64,000 nucleotides of DNA from Hyphomicrobiales bacterium (GCA_016716745.1 JADJVD010000005.1:1-64000), one strand, 5' to 3'. Positions 8,841-18,949 are shown, counted from the stretch's first letter. Notes: generated from the letters alone by a model not told the origin. Numbers and translations: made by a program.

Positions 8841-9287
8841 TCAGCCCTTCTTCTTGTACATGGCGAGCATGCGCTCGGTGACGAGGAAGCCGCCGAAGAT
8901 GTTCACCGAGGCGAGGATCAGCGCCACGAAGCCGAAGCCCTTGGCCCAGAGCGGGCCGTCGCCGGCGTCGCTCGCCGCGTCGACGCCGACCGACAGCAGC
9001 GCGCCGACGACGATGACCGAGGAGATCGCGTTGGTCACCGACATCAGCGGCGTGTGCAGCGCCGGCGTCACCGACCAGACGACGTAATAGCCGACGAACA
9101 CGGCGAGCATGAAGATCGCGAGACGGAACACGAAGGGATCGATCGCGCCGCCCGAGGCGGAATGCGCGGCGACGCCCGCCGCGTCGGCGAGCTGCCCCGC
9201 CGAGTCCTGAAGCTGGGTCGCGAGCTGCTTGACGGTCTGGGCCGCGGCCTGCGTCTTCTCGAGCAGCTGCTGGGTGGTGTCGGCCAT
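8841..9287 (-). CDS. pntAB: NAD(P) transhydrogenase subunit alpha, membrane part
   Basis: The 148-residue protein corresponds to the membrane-spanning C-terminal piece of the alpha subunit, encoded separately in most alphaproteobacteria. An amphipathic Ala/Gln-rich N-terminus precedes four hydrophobic stretches: FVFRLAIFMLAVFVGYYVVW, SVTNAISSVIVVGALLSVG, GFGFVALILASVNIFGGF and the flanking loop VTPALHTPLM. It lies between pntAA and pntB in the same direction. Confidence 0.92.
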   Translation of the reverse strand: MADTTQQLLEKTQAAAQTVKQLATQLQDSAGQLADAAGVAAHSASGGAIDPFVFRLAIFMLAVFVGYYVVWSVTPALHTPLMSVTNAISSVIVVGALLSVGVDAASDAGDGPLWAKGFGFVALILASVNIFGGFLVTERMLAMYKKKG

Positions 9288-9357
9288 GTGCTTGCCTTTC
9301 CGCTGCGCGCGGCGCGCTGGGCGCGCGGCGCGGGATGTCGGGAGCCTCTAGTTCGCC

Positions 9358-10485
9358 TCAGCCTTTGGGCTGGAAGTTCGGGTGGACGACGGCGCCGTCG
9401 CGCGTCAGCAGCGTCGCCTTGACGAGTTCGTCGTCCCAGTTCACCGCGAGCTTCTTCTCCTTCTTGTCGACGAGCGTCTCGACGAAGGCGAAGAGGTTTT
9501 TCGCGTAGAGCGCGGAGGCGGTCGCCGCCAGACGCCCGGCGACGTTGAGATGGCCGACGATCTTGACGCCGTCGATCTCGACGACCTCGCCCGGCTTCGA
9601 CAGTTCGCAGTTGCCGCCGCGCTCGACCGCGAGGTCGACGATGACGGAGCCGGGGCGCATCGAGCGCACCATCGCCGCCGAGATGAGCTTCGGCGCGGGG
9701 CGGCCGGGGATCAGCGCCGTGGTGATGACGATGTCCTGCTTGGCGATGTGCGAGGCGGTGAGCTCGGCCTGCTTGGCCTGATACTCCTTCGACATTTCCT
9801 TGGCGTAGCCGCCGGCGGTCTGGGCCTGCTTGAACTCATCGTCCTCGACGGCGAGGAACTTGGCGCCGAGCGACTCGACCTGCTCCTTCGTCGCCGGCCG
9901 CACGTCGGTGGCGGTGACGATGGCGCCGAGGCGCCGGGCGGTGGCGATCGCCTGAAGGCCGGCGACGCCGACGCCCATGATGAACACCTTCGCCGCGGGC
10001 ACGGTGCCGGCCGCCGTCATCATCATCGGGATGGCGCGGCCATATTCGGCCGCCGCGTCGAGCACGGCGCGATAGCCGGCGAGGTTGGCCTGCGAGGACA
10101 GGACGTCCATCACCTGCGCGCGGGTGATGCGCGGCATCAGCTCCATCGCGACGGCGCTGGCGCCGGCGTGGGCGAGGCCGGCGAGCGCCGCGTCCTGACC
10201 GTAGGGGTCCATGATCGCGGCGACGAGGGCGCCCTTCTTCACCGCCACGCCGTCCGGCCGGCGGACGGCGAGCACGATGTCGGCGTCGTCGGCGGCGGCG
10301 GCGTTGCCGTCCGCCAGGCTCGCGCCGGCGGCCTCGAAATCGCCGTCGCGCAGGCCGGACCGCATCCCGGCCCCTCGGGCGACGACGACGCTGGCGCCGA
10401 GGCCGATGAATTTCTTGACCGTCTCCGGCGTCGCGGCGACGCGGTCTTCGTTCGCGGCGGTTTCCGCAAGAACGGCGATGCGCAT
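9358..10485 (-). CDS. pntAA: NAD(P) transhydrogenase subunit alpha, NAD-binding part
   Basis: This 375-residue soluble subunit is domain I of the proton-translocating transhydrogenase, which passes hydride from NADH to NADP+. It has the alanine dehydrogenase/PntA fold: N-terminal RIAVLAETAANEDRVAATPE, central YRAVLDAAAEYGRAIPMM, nucleotide-binding IMGVGVAGLQAIATARRLGA and VTATDVRP, then the mobile-loop region ending VIVDLAVERGGN. The NAD motif GVGVAG is near residue 172. It heads the pnt set and is preceded about 95 bp upstream by a small CoxIV-like gene on the same strand. Confidence 0.93.
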   Translation of the reverse strand: MRIAVLAETAANEDRVAATPETVKKFIGLGASVVVARGAGMRSGLRDGDFEAAGASLADGNAAAADDADIVLAVRRPDGVAVKKGALVAAIMDPYGQDAALAGLAHAGASAVAMELMPRITRAQVMDVLSSQANLAGYRAVLDAAAEYGRAIPMMMTAAGTVPAAKVFIMGVGVAGLQAIATARRLGAIVTATDVRPATKEQVESLGAKFLAVEDDEFKQAQTAGGYAKEMSKEYQAKQAELTASHIAKQDIVITTALIPGRPAPKLISAAMVRSMRPGSVIVDLAVERGGNCELSKPGEVVEIDGVKIVGHLNVAGRLAATASALYAKNLFAFVETLVDKKEKKLAVNWDDELVKATLLTRDGAVVHPNFQPKG

Positions 10486-10579
10486 GGAGCTCTCCGGTGG
10501 AGCGCCGGCGCGTCGGGTGATCCGCGGGCCGGCTCGTATCGGCTTCTGGCCAGAGGGCGCGCGGACGCGCCCGCCCGGA

Positions 10580-10726
10580 TCAGAGCAGGAAAATGGCCAT
10601 CAGGGCGAGGACGACAGCGGTGCAGATCGAGCCCCACTTCATCATGCCGAGAAAAAGCGCGTAGGTGCGCCGATGTTCGGCGTAGTCCATGTCGGAATGC
10701 GGCGACGTTGCGAGCTGATCGGCCAA
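10580..10726 (-). CDS. aa3-type cytochrome c oxidase subunit IV-like peptide
   Basis: The 48-residue peptide starts at TTG (10726) after a GGGGGAAG box, an unusual start that gives the full family length. It has a short polar N-terminus with the motif MDYAEHRRTY, then a single transmembrane helix (FLGMMKWGSICTAVVLALMAIFLL). This matches the bacterial aa3 CoxIV family, known as a one-helix accessory subunit of the Paracoccus-type oxidase. Its place directly before pntAA recurs in alphaproteobacteria, from general knowledge. The in-frame ATG 12 codons later would give a 36-residue product. Confidence 0.8.
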   Translation of the reverse strand: MADQLATSPHSDMDYAEHRRTYALFLGMMKWGSICTAVVLALMAIFLL

Positions 10727-10872
10727 AGCTTCCCCCCGGCGTTGGATGCGCGCGCCCTCGATGAGGCTGTTTCGGCTTAGAGCAAAGCCCATCCGCCGGC
10801 AATCGCGCAAGGGGGGAATGGATGCGGCCCGGGATGCGGCTTGCCGCCGCTGCGATCCCGCGTTTCGCCCGG

Positions 10873-12240
10873 TCAGGCCGGGGAAAGGCCGGCCCTGGCG
10901 AGCGCCGCCGCCTGGCGGGCGGCCACCGCCTCGACCGAGAAATCCGCCATCGCCTCGTGGAACAGACGGTAGAAATTCGCCTGGGCGCCGAGATGCAGGA
11001 ACACGCCGCCGAGGCCGATGGCGGCGCGGTCCATGAACACGAATTCGCGGGGCACGGCGACCGGTCCCATCCGCTTCAGCGCGGTGTGGACGCGATAGGC
11101 CTCGCGCCGGCCGTATTCGCCGGGGCGCACGCCGTCCGCCACGGTGCGCACGCGGTCGTCGAGGATCGGCCCGTAGATGAAGCGGGCCCACACGTTCATG
11201 ATCTCGACCAGCTCTTTGGTCAGGCCCTTGAAGCCCCAGATCTCGTAGGCGTGGACGATGCGCGCCTCATCCTCGTTCAGCAGGCCCTGATAGAGCTCGA
11301 ACACGCCGCCGGCGAAGCGCGGCGGGAAAATGCGCACGCAGCCGAAATCGTAGAGATTGACGCCCGCCGGCGCGCCGGCGCCGTCGCGGAACACGCTGTA
11401 ATTGCCCAGATGCGGATCGCCGTGGATGACGGCGAAGCGCATGAACGGGATCCACCAGGCCAGAAACAGCGCCCGGCCCAGCCGGTCGCGCACCTCCTGC
11501 GGCTCGTCCTTGAAGGTCAGGATCTTCTCGCCCTCGAGCCAGCGCATCGACAGCAGGCGGCGGGTCGACAGGTCTGGCCGCACATGCGGCACGCGCACTT
11601 GCGGCGCGTCGGCCAGCATGTCGGCGTAGAGCGCGGCGTGGCGGGCCTCGCGCTCGTAGTCGAGCTCCTCGCGCACACGCTCGGCGATCTCCTTCTTGAT
11701 CTCGCGCGTGTCGATGGCCGGGTCCATGCGGCGATGGATGGCGAACAGCACGTCGAGCTGGGAGAGGTCGGCCTCCACCGCCGAGGCCATGTCGGGATAT
11801 TGCAGCTTGCAGGCGAGCGGCTCGCCGTCGAGCGCGGTCGCCCGGTGCACCTGTCCGAGCGAGGCGGCGCCGGCCGGATGGAGGTCGAAGTCGGCGAAGC
11901 GGCCGCGCCAGTCGCGCCCAAGCTCGGCCTGCATGCGGCGCTTGACGAAGGCCGCGCCCATCGGCGGCGCGTGGCTTTGCAGCTTCTGCAACTCCTCGGC
12001 GTAGTCCGCCGGCAGCAGGTCGGGGATGGTCGCCATCAACTGCGCGACCTTCATCAGCGGGCCTTTCAGGCCACCGAGGGCGGAGGCGAGGGCGGCGGCG
12101 TGGGTTGCGTCCTTGCCGTCCTGCCCGAAGAGGCGGGCGCCGGCGATGCGGGCGGCCACTCCGCCGACCTGCGCGCCGACGCGGGCGTAGCGGGCGGCGC
12201 GGGCGGAGAGGCGATTGCGTTCGTCGTCCTGTGTCGTCAT
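10873..12240 (-). CDS. ABC1/AarF (UbiB-like) atypical kinase
   Basis: The 455-residue protein belongs to the ABC1/ADCK/UbiB kinase-like family, linked to quinone biosynthesis and lipid homeostasis. The A-rich loop reads AGAASLGQVHRA (near 145), the catalytic-loop equivalent is VIHGDPHLGNY (near 285) and the metal-binding motif is YDFGCVRIF (near 312). The family KxGQ motif appears as LMKVAQLMATIPD (near 62), with Gly replaced by Ala. It is divergent from the BASS transporter at 12385. The start at 12240 has no strong ribosome binding site but matches where homology begins. Confidence 0.88.
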   Translation of the reverse strand: MTTQDDERNRLSARAARYARVGAQVGGVAARIAGARLFGQDGKDATHAAALASALGGLKGPLMKVAQLMATIPDLLPADYAEELQKLQSHAPPMGAAFVKRRMQAELGRDWRGRFADFDLHPAGAASLGQVHRATALDGEPLACKLQYPDMASAVEADLSQLDVLFAIHRRMDPAIDTREIKKEIAERVREELDYEREARHAALYADMLADAPQVRVPHVRPDLSTRRLLSMRWLEGEKILTFKDEPQEVRDRLGRALFLAWWIPFMRFAVIHGDPHLGNYSVFRDGAGAPAGVNLYDFGCVRIFPPRFAGGVFELYQGLLNEDEARIVHAYEIWGFKGLTKELVEIMNVWARFIYGPILDDRVRTVADGVRPGEYGRREAYRVHTALKRMGPVAVPREFVFMDRAAIGLGGVFLHLGAQANFYRLFHEAMADFSVEAVAARQAAALARAGLSPA

Positions 12241-12384
12241 GGCGGGAGATATAGCCGCGCTGCGGCGCGACGCCAGCGGCGACAGGTCGCGGACGCCCGC
12301 GCGGCCGACTTCCCTCGGACGGCCGTCTCGGGCAAATCTCGGGCATGAGACGCCGCCCGCCCGCGGCTCGCCGGTCGCGCCCGC

Positions 12385-13224
12385 ATGTCCGCCCTTTTGC
12401 CCCTTGGTCTGGCCTTTCTGATGTTCGTCGTCGGACTGCGGCTGACGGTCGGGGATCTCTGCGCGATCGTCGCGCGGCCGAAGGCGTTGGCGACGGGTCT
12501 CGCCGTGCAGGTCGTCGCGCTGCCGGCGCTGGCGCTGGCGCTCGGGGCGGCGTTCGATCTGCCGGCGCCGCTGGCGGCGGGGCTCCTCGTCGTCGCCGCC
12601 GCGCCGGGCGGGATCACCTCCAACTACGCCGCGTTGCTGGCGCGGGCCGACGCCGCACTGTCGACGGCGATGACGCTGGCGACGAGTCTGGCCGCCTTCC
12701 TGACCGTGCCGCTGGCGCTGCGGCTCGGCGGCGTCGACGGCGGCGCCTCGTTCGGCGCGTCGACGGCGCGCCTGTCGCTCGCCATGTTCGTGGTTTCGGC
12801 GGCTCCGCTCGCCGCGGGACTCGCGCTGCGACGCTTCGCGCCCGCCTTCGTCGCGCGCCGGAGCGCGTTTTTCGACCGGATCGGGCGGATCGTCTTCGCG
12901 GCGATCGTGCTGGCGACGTTCTGGGAGAACCGGGCCGCGCTCGTCGATCATGCGGGCGCGGCGGGGCCGGCGACGGTCGCGCTCAATCTCGGCGCTATCG
13001 GCGCGGGGTGGCTCGCGGCGCGGTCGGCCGGCCTGCCGCGCCCGCAACGGTTCGCGATCGTGATGGAGACCGGATTACAGAACGTTGCGCTGGCGATCTT
13101 CGTTGCGACGTCCGTGCTGGGACGGAGCGATCTGACGATCCCGGCGTTGCTCTACGCGGTCGTCATGAACGTGTCGGCGCTGGCGCTGATCGCGGCCGGC
13201 CGTCGCGGCCGCCTCACCGGCTAG
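12385..13224 (+). CDS. bile acid:sodium symporter family (BASS) transporter
   Basis: The 279-residue membrane protein has about nine to ten hydrophobic helices. The family signature is PGGITSNYAALLARADAALS, followed by the second conserved crossover near METGLQNVALAIFV. These are the two discontinuous-helix regions of the BASS fold. Bacterial members carry organic acids, pantoate or bile-acid-like anions; the substrate here is unknown. Its 3' end overlaps the end of the convergent DUF3445 gene by 11 bases. Confidence 0.88.
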   Translation: MSALLPLGLAFLMFVVGLRLTVGDLCAIVARPKALATGLAVQVVALPALALALGAAFDLPAPLAAGLLVVAAAPGGITSNYAALLARADAALSTAMTLATSLAAFLTVPLALRLGGVDGGASFGASTARLSLAMFVVSAAPLAAGLALRRFAPAFVARRSAFFDRIGRIVFAAIVLATFWENRAALVDHAGAAGPATVALNLGAIGAGWLAARSAGLPRPQRFAIVMETGLQNVALAIFVATSVLGRSDLTIPALLYAVVMNVSALALIAAGRRGRLTG

Positions 13225-14098
13225 CCAACGCGGCCAGCGCGCCCGCCAGCCGTTCGCGCGCCTCGACCAGGCCCTTGTAGGCGAGCTGGTCGGGCGTCAG
13301 CGCGAGCAACTGGTCGCGCAGGCCGCCAGCCAGCGCCGGCCCGCGCGGATGCGTGGAGAGCGCGGCGAGCGGATCGACGAAGACGCGAATCGTGAACAGG
13401 ATTGCGCCCGCGCCGTGCAAGCGCGTCAGAGTCTGGCGCTCGACGCGGATCGTGGCGCGCGCCAGCACGGGCGCGGCCGGCGGAAAGCGCTCGTGCGGGT
13501 CGGATTTCGATTCGGGATGATGCAGGCGGTCGTCGCCGTAGATCGACCAGTTCAGCCGCTCGACCGGCTGGCCGGGGCGCAGATTGTCGAAGATGCGCGC
13601 CACGATCTCGCCCATGCGGCCGGGAAAGCCGGGCACTTCGGCGTGGATCGCGGCCATTTCGCGGCCGAACTTTTCCGCGAGCGACCATGTCGAGGGGAAG
13701 CAGAGCGAGGCCGCCGCGAGGCGCCAGCCCGCGGGTCCGCGCGCCATGATCACGAGATCTTCCTGCACGAGGCGGCTGGCGACGACGAGCGGCGCCTCGC
13801 CCGCGAGCGGGACCGTGCGGCCGCCGACGCGGACGCCATCTCCCTCGCGCGCGTAGATCTCGGGGAATCGCGCGAGGAGATGGGGAACCAGCAGGGCGAG
13901 CGTCTCGGCCTGCGCGGGGCGCGAGTCCGGCTCCTCGGCGAAGACGATCTCGCGCCGCTGCGCGAGCAGCGCGTCCTTTTCGGCGAGGTCGCGCGCTAGA
14001 TGCGCGTCCGGCGCGATCCAGTCGGCCGGGTCCATCGGCGTCATGCCGATGGCGAAAGGCTGTTTCGAGCCGTCATAGGGCGTGTAAGCGAAGCTCAT
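13214..14098 (-). CDS. DUF3445 / haem-dependent oxidative N-demethylase family protein
   Basis: The 294-residue protein has the DUF3445 (HDOD) family pattern: WIAPDAHLARDLAEK at the start, then VQEDLVIM, then FPSTWSLAEKFG near 145 and GEIVARIFDNL, RLNWSIYGD near 200 and VERQTLTRL near 235. Characterised family members are soluble PAS-like haem proteins that oxidatively demethylate methylated amines such as dimethylamine. The start ATG at 14098 overlaps the stop of the Doc toxin gene by 4 bases, so it is probably the last cistron of the antitoxin-toxin operon. That linkage is unexpected for a catabolic enzyme. Confidence 0.82.
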   Translation of the reverse strand: MSFAYTPYDGSKQPFAIGMTPMDPADWIAPDAHLARDLAEKDALLAQRREIVFAEEPDSRPAQAETLALLVPHLLARFPEIYAREGDGVRVGGRTVPLAGEAPLVVASRLVQEDLVIMARGPAGWRLAAASLCFPSTWSLAEKFGREMAAIHAEVPGFPGRMGEIVARIFDNLRPGQPVERLNWSIYGDDRLHHPESKSDPHERFPPAAPVLARATIRVERQTLTRLHGAGAILFTIRVFVDPLAALSTHPRGPALAGGLRDQLLALTPDQLAYKGLVEARERLAGALAALASR

Positions 14099-14493
14099 GA
14101 CGTGGCCGGCCAGTTGTCGGAAATCCAGCGCGTCAGCCCGTCCTCGTTCACATCGCCCGCCGCGAGAGCGAGGATGATGGCGGCCGCCGGCGCCTGCGCG
14201 GGCGCGAACACGACGCCGTTCAGTCGCAGGAACATCATCATCGCAAGGAACGAGGCACGCTTGTTGCCATCGACGAACGGGTGATTGCGCGCAATTCCGA
14301 AGGCGTAGCCCGCCGCCAGTCGCGCAAGGTTCGTCTCGCCATAGGCGAACGAATTGCGTGGTCGCGCCAGCGCGGAGTCGAGGGCGCCCGCGTCGCGCAA
14401 ACCTTCGGGGCCGCCAAAGCGGCGCAACTGCCTCTCATGCGCGACAAGAACTTCCTCGAGCGTGAGCCAGCGCGGTTCGCGCGGCGCTGTCAT
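14095..14493 (-). CDS. doc: Doc/Fic-family toxin (death-on-curing)
   Basis: The 132-residue protein has the Fic/Doc core. The motif HPFVDGNKRA at residues 71-80 matches the Doc form HxFx(D/N)(A/G)NKR; Doc enzymes phosphorylate EF-Tu and stop translation. N-terminal WLTLEEVLVAHERQLRRFGG and GLRDAGALDSALARP are also typical. The start overlaps the AbrB-type antitoxin stop by 4 bases (14490-14493), and its own stop overlaps the start of the DUF3445 gene by 4 bases. This is coupled translation of three genes. Activity is unproven, but all motif residues are present. Confidence 0.9.
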   Translation of the reverse strand: MTAPREPRWLTLEEVLVAHERQLRRFGGPEGLRDAGALDSALARPRNSFAYGETNLARLAAGYAFGIARNHPFVDGNKRASFLAMMMFLRLNGVVFAPAQAPAAAIILALAAGDVNEDGLTRWISDNWPATS

Positions 14494-14714
14494 TTCGCCA
14501 GCGTCCGCAGCGTGTCCTTGTATTCGTCCATCACCGTGTCGAGCACGTCCATCGCCTGCGCGAAGTCGGGATCGTAGGGCGTGATGCGCAGGCCGCCGTC
14601 GGCGGTTTCGGTCAGGAAGAATGTCTTCCCCTGCTCGATGCCGAGCTTGACCACGACGTCGCGCGGGATGACGAAGCCGGTGGAGTTGCCGATGCGGCGG
14701 GCCTCGATCTTCAT
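14490..14714 (-). CDS. AbrB/MazE/SpoVT-family antitoxin
   Basis: The 74-residue protein has the swapped-hairpin AbrB DNA-binding fold at its N-terminus: RRIGNSTGFVIPRDVVVKLGIEQGKTF. The C-terminal part (FAQAMDVLDTVMDEYKDTLRTLAK) is the likely toxin-neutralising tail. A GGAG box precedes the ATG. Directly upstream is a 23-bp palindrome (14757-14779), the expected site for autorepression. It is the first cistron of the antitoxin-Doc-DUF3445 operon. Confidence 0.9.
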   Translation of the reverse strand: MKIEARRIGNSTGFVIPRDVVVKLGIEQGKTFFLTETADGGLRITPYDPDFAQAMDVLDTVMDEYKDTLRTLAK

Positions 14715-14756
14715 GGGCGGCTCCGGTATCTCGCGCCGCCTGTGTCGCGGCGGTCG

Positions 14757-14779
14757 GTGTATTACATAATGTAATACAC
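14757..14779. promoter_or_regulatory. perfect 23-bp palindrome, likely operator of the toxin-antitoxin operon
   Basis: Two perfect 11-base arms, GTGTATTACAT and ATGTAATACAC, flank a single central A. There is no room for a hairpin loop, so a protein-binding dyad is far more likely than a terminator. The site is strikingly AT-rich against its surroundings and begins 43 bases upstream of the antitoxin start. It can also overlap a -10-like element. AbrB-type antitoxins usually repress their own promoter through such dyads. Confidence 0.75.
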
Positions 14780-14802
14780 TCCGAAGCCCTCGGCAACGCG
14801 CC

Positions 14803-15456
14803 TCACAGCGCCGCCAGCGCCTGCGCGAACTCGGTCAGCGCCGCCTCGCCCTTGGGGGTGAGGGCGTAGACGCCGCGTTCGACGCGGGCGAACCAGCCGT
14901 AGACGTCGTCGCGCAGGATGCCGGCGGCGCGGGCGACGCCGGTTTCGGCGCGCAGCGTCGCCAGTTTCGTCGGCCCGGCGGACAGGCGTCGGGCGCAGCG
15001 CAGCGCGTCCTGCCGGTAGGCCGTCATCATCGGCCTGCGGCGGGCGGCGCCGCCCTGCGTCGGGTCGCCGACGCGATGGGCGAACTCCTTCAGCAGCATG
15101 CCGGCGCGGCGCTTGTCGCGGCGCGGCTGGTAGGGCGCGGGATCGACCAGCGCCTCGACGAAGGCGCCGCTCACGATCAGGAGTCCAAGACCGAGGCGAC
15201 GGCAGAGTTTCACGATGTCGGCGGTCTCGCGGCGCTTCGGCGCGGCGACGGCGAGATAGACAGCGTCGCTCATCGCCTGCCGGTCGACGCCTTGCAGAAC
15301 GAGCTTCAGGGAGAAGCGCGATTTCAGTTCGACGATGACCGGCGGCTCCTGCCCGCGCAGCGCGACGATGTCGCAGGCGCCGATCTCGCCCTTCGCTTCA
15401 TAGCCCTGCGCCTCGAGGAAGCGTTTGACCGGGGCGTAGAGGTCCGTCTCGGCCAT
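14803..15456 (-). CDS. DUF2161 protein, PD-(D/E)XK nuclease-like
   Basis: The 217-residue protein starts with MAETDLYAPVKRFLEAQGY. It continues with an arrangement like the PD-(D/E)XK nuclease core: KGEIGACDIVALRG, then PVIVELKSRFSLKLVLQGVDRQ, giving acidic, E-x-K and Q residues in order. The C-terminal half resembles a small winged-helix region (GILRDDVYGWFARVERGVYAL). The family is DUF2161; its function is not established. It starts 10 bases after the pepF stop, so the two are likely one operon. Confidence 0.72.
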   Translation of the reverse strand: MAETDLYAPVKRFLEAQGYEAKGEIGACDIVALRGQEPPVIVELKSRFSLKLVLQGVDRQAMSDAVYLAVAAPKRRETADIVKLCRRLGLGLLIVSGAFVEALVDPAPYQPRRDKRRAGMLLKEFAHRVGDPTQGGAARRRPMMTAYRQDALRCARRLSAGPTKLATLRAETGVARAAGILRDDVYGWFARVERGVYALTPKGEAALTEFAQALAAL

Positions 15457-15466
15457 CGCGGGCGCC

Positions 15467-17275
15467 TCACGCCGTCGTCGCGTCGTCCCTCTCCAGCTCG
15501 TCGATCAGCCCTTCGATCATGCCGAGGCCGATGGCCCAGAAGCCGGGGTCGCGCGCGTCGAGCCCGAAGGGCTTCAGCAATTCGCCATAGGGCTTGGCGC
15601 CGCCCGCCGACAGCAGCGCGAAATAGCGCTCGACGAAGCCGTCCGCCGCCTTCTCGTAGACGCCGTAGAGCGAGTTCACGAGGCAATCGCCGAAGGCGTA
15701 GGCGTAGACGTAGAAGGGCGAGTGGATGAAGTGGGGGATGTAGGCCCAGAAGGTCTCGTAGCCCGGCCCGAGCCGGATCGAGGGGCCGAGGCTGTCGGCC
15801 TGCACGCTCATCCAGAGGTCGCTGATCTGCTCGGCCGTGAGTTCGCCGGCGCGGCGCGCCAGATGCAGCTTGCGCTCGAAGGAATAGAACGCGATCTGGC
15901 GCACCACCGTGTTCAGCATGTCCTCGACCTTCGAGGCGAGCATCGCCCGTCGCTCGACGGGGTCGGACGTGGCCGCCAGCAGCTTGCGGAAGGTCAGCAT
16001 CTCGCCGAACACGGAGGCGGTTTCGGCCAGCGTCAGCGGCGTCGGCGCCATCAGCGCGCCGTTCGGGGCGGCCAGCACCTGATGCACGCCGTGGCCGAGT
16101 TCGTGGGCGAGCGTCATCACGTCGCGCGGCTTGCCCTGATAGTTGAGCAGCACATACGGGTGGGCGGACGGCACGGTCGGGTGGGCGAAGGCGCCCGGCG
16201 CCTTGCCGGGGCGCGCCGGCGCGTCGATCCAGCGCTCGTCGAAGAAGCGGCGGGCGATGTCCGCCATCTGCGGCGCGAAGCCCGCATAGGCCTCGAGGAC
16301 GAGGCCGCGCGCTTCGACCCACGGATAGAGCCTCGCCGGCGATTGCGGCAGCGGCGCGTTGCGGTCCCAATGGTCCAGCGCGTCCTTGCCGAACCAGCGC
16401 GCCTTCAACTTGTAGTAGCGATGCGAGAGGCGCGGATAGGCCGCAGTCACGGCGGCGACGAGCGCGTCGATCACCTCCGGCTCGACGCGGTTGGCGAGGT
16501 GGCGGGAGTCGGCCACGTCCTTGAAGCCGCGCCAGCGGTCGGCGATCTCCTTGTCCTTGGCGAGCGTGTTGGTGATCAGCGCGAAGGTGCGCAGATTGGC
16601 GCCAAGCGTGGCGGCGATCGCCATCGAGGCGGCCTTGCGGACGCTCTCCTGCTTGTCCTGCATGCGCGACAGGGTGGGCTCGAGCGTCAGCTCCTCCTCG
16701 CCGACCTTGAAGCGCAGGTCGGCGATGGTCTCGTCGAACAGCCGGTTCCAGGCCGAGCGGCCGGTGACGGACTTCTCGTGGAAGAGCTGCTCCAGCCGGT
16801 CGTCGAGCTGATAGGGCTTTTCGCGGCGGATGTCCTCCAGCCACGGCCGCCAGCGGGCGAGGGGGCCGGCGGCCATCGCCGATTCGAGCGTCGCGTCGTC
16901 GATGCGGTTCAGCTCGAGCTGGAAGAACAGCAGGTCGGAGGTTGCGTCCGTCACCTTTTCCTGCGCGTCGCCGTAGAATTTGGCGCGCGCCGGGTCGGTC
17001 GTGTCGCCGGCGTAGAGCAGGCCGGCGTAGGACATCACCCTGCCGAGCAGATCGTCGATCGCCTCGTAGCGTCGAATCGCCTCGGCCAGACCCGCGCCGC
17101 CGTCGGGCGCGGCGGCGAGATCGGCGAGGCGGCCGCGGTAATCGGCCGCGAAATCCCTGCAGAGCGCCACGCCGCGGTCGAGATCGGCGCGGAAGGCGGG
17201 GCTGTCCATGCCGGGGTAGAGATCGACGAGGCTCCATTCCGGCAGTGCTCCGAGATCGGCGGCGTTTGTCGGCAT
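15467..17275 (-). CDS. pepF: M3-family oligoendopeptidase F
   Basis: This is a cytoplasmic zinc metallopeptidase that trims short peptides. It is 602 residues, the usual family length. The zinc site HELGHGVHQ is at residues 391-399, with the third ligand in LAETASVFGE about 30 residues later. The N-terminal helical region (LPEWSLVDLYPGMDSPAFRADL) is typical of PepF. No signal peptide is seen. The gene is divergent from the sigma-54 regulator at 17449 and is followed closely by the DUF2161 gene. Confidence 0.93.
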   Translation of the reverse strand: MPTNAADLGALPEWSLVDLYPGMDSPAFRADLDRGVALCRDFAADYRGRLADLAAAPDGGAGLAEAIRRYEAIDDLLGRVMSYAGLLYAGDTTDPARAKFYGDAQEKVTDATSDLLFFQLELNRIDDATLESAMAAGPLARWRPWLEDIRREKPYQLDDRLEQLFHEKSVTGRSAWNRLFDETIADLRFKVGEEELTLEPTLSRMQDKQESVRKAASMAIAATLGANLRTFALITNTLAKDKEIADRWRGFKDVADSRHLANRVEPEVIDALVAAVTAAYPRLSHRYYKLKARWFGKDALDHWDRNAPLPQSPARLYPWVEARGLVLEAYAGFAPQMADIARRFFDERWIDAPARPGKAPGAFAHPTVPSAHPYVLLNYQGKPRDVMTLAHELGHGVHQVLAAPNGALMAPTPLTLAETASVFGEMLTFRKLLAATSDPVERRAMLASKVEDMLNTVVRQIAFYSFERKLHLARRAGELTAEQISDLWMSVQADSLGPSIRLGPGYETFWAYIPHFIHSPFYVYAYAFGDCLVNSLYGVYEKAADGFVERYFALLSAGGAKPYGELLKPFGLDARDPGFWAIGLGMIEGLIDELERDDATTA

Positions 17276-17448
17276 GAAAATCCGGTCCTCGCATCGGCCC
17301 CGCGGCGCGCGTCGTCCTGTATCGGCCGGAACGCCGGGCGGATCAACATTTCGACGATGTGTCCCGTTCCGGCGCCGCCATTAAGGGCGCGTTTACCGTG
17401 ATCGGCCAGCATGTTCGCCGAATAGACGTGTGGGCGCGCCGAGGGCCG

Positions 17449-18924
<1,476 letters not shown>

Positions 18925-18930
18925 TCTGTT

Positions 18931-18949
18931 GCGGCCGGGCCACGGCCGC
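18931..18949 (+). terminator. possible hairpin terminator after the sigma-54 regulator
   Basis: GCGGCCG and CGGCCGC form a 7-bp perfect stem with loop GGCCA, starting 6 bases after the stop codon. No clear U-run follows, so this is a weak terminator candidate. Confidence 0.3.

Noticed and set aside
14095..17275. A defence island built from the toxin-antitoxin, nuclease-like DUF2161 and peptidase genes.
   Set aside because: Oligopeptidase F and DUF2161 are common chromosomal genes, and no restriction or other defence gene is present. Only the toxin-antitoxin link is kept.
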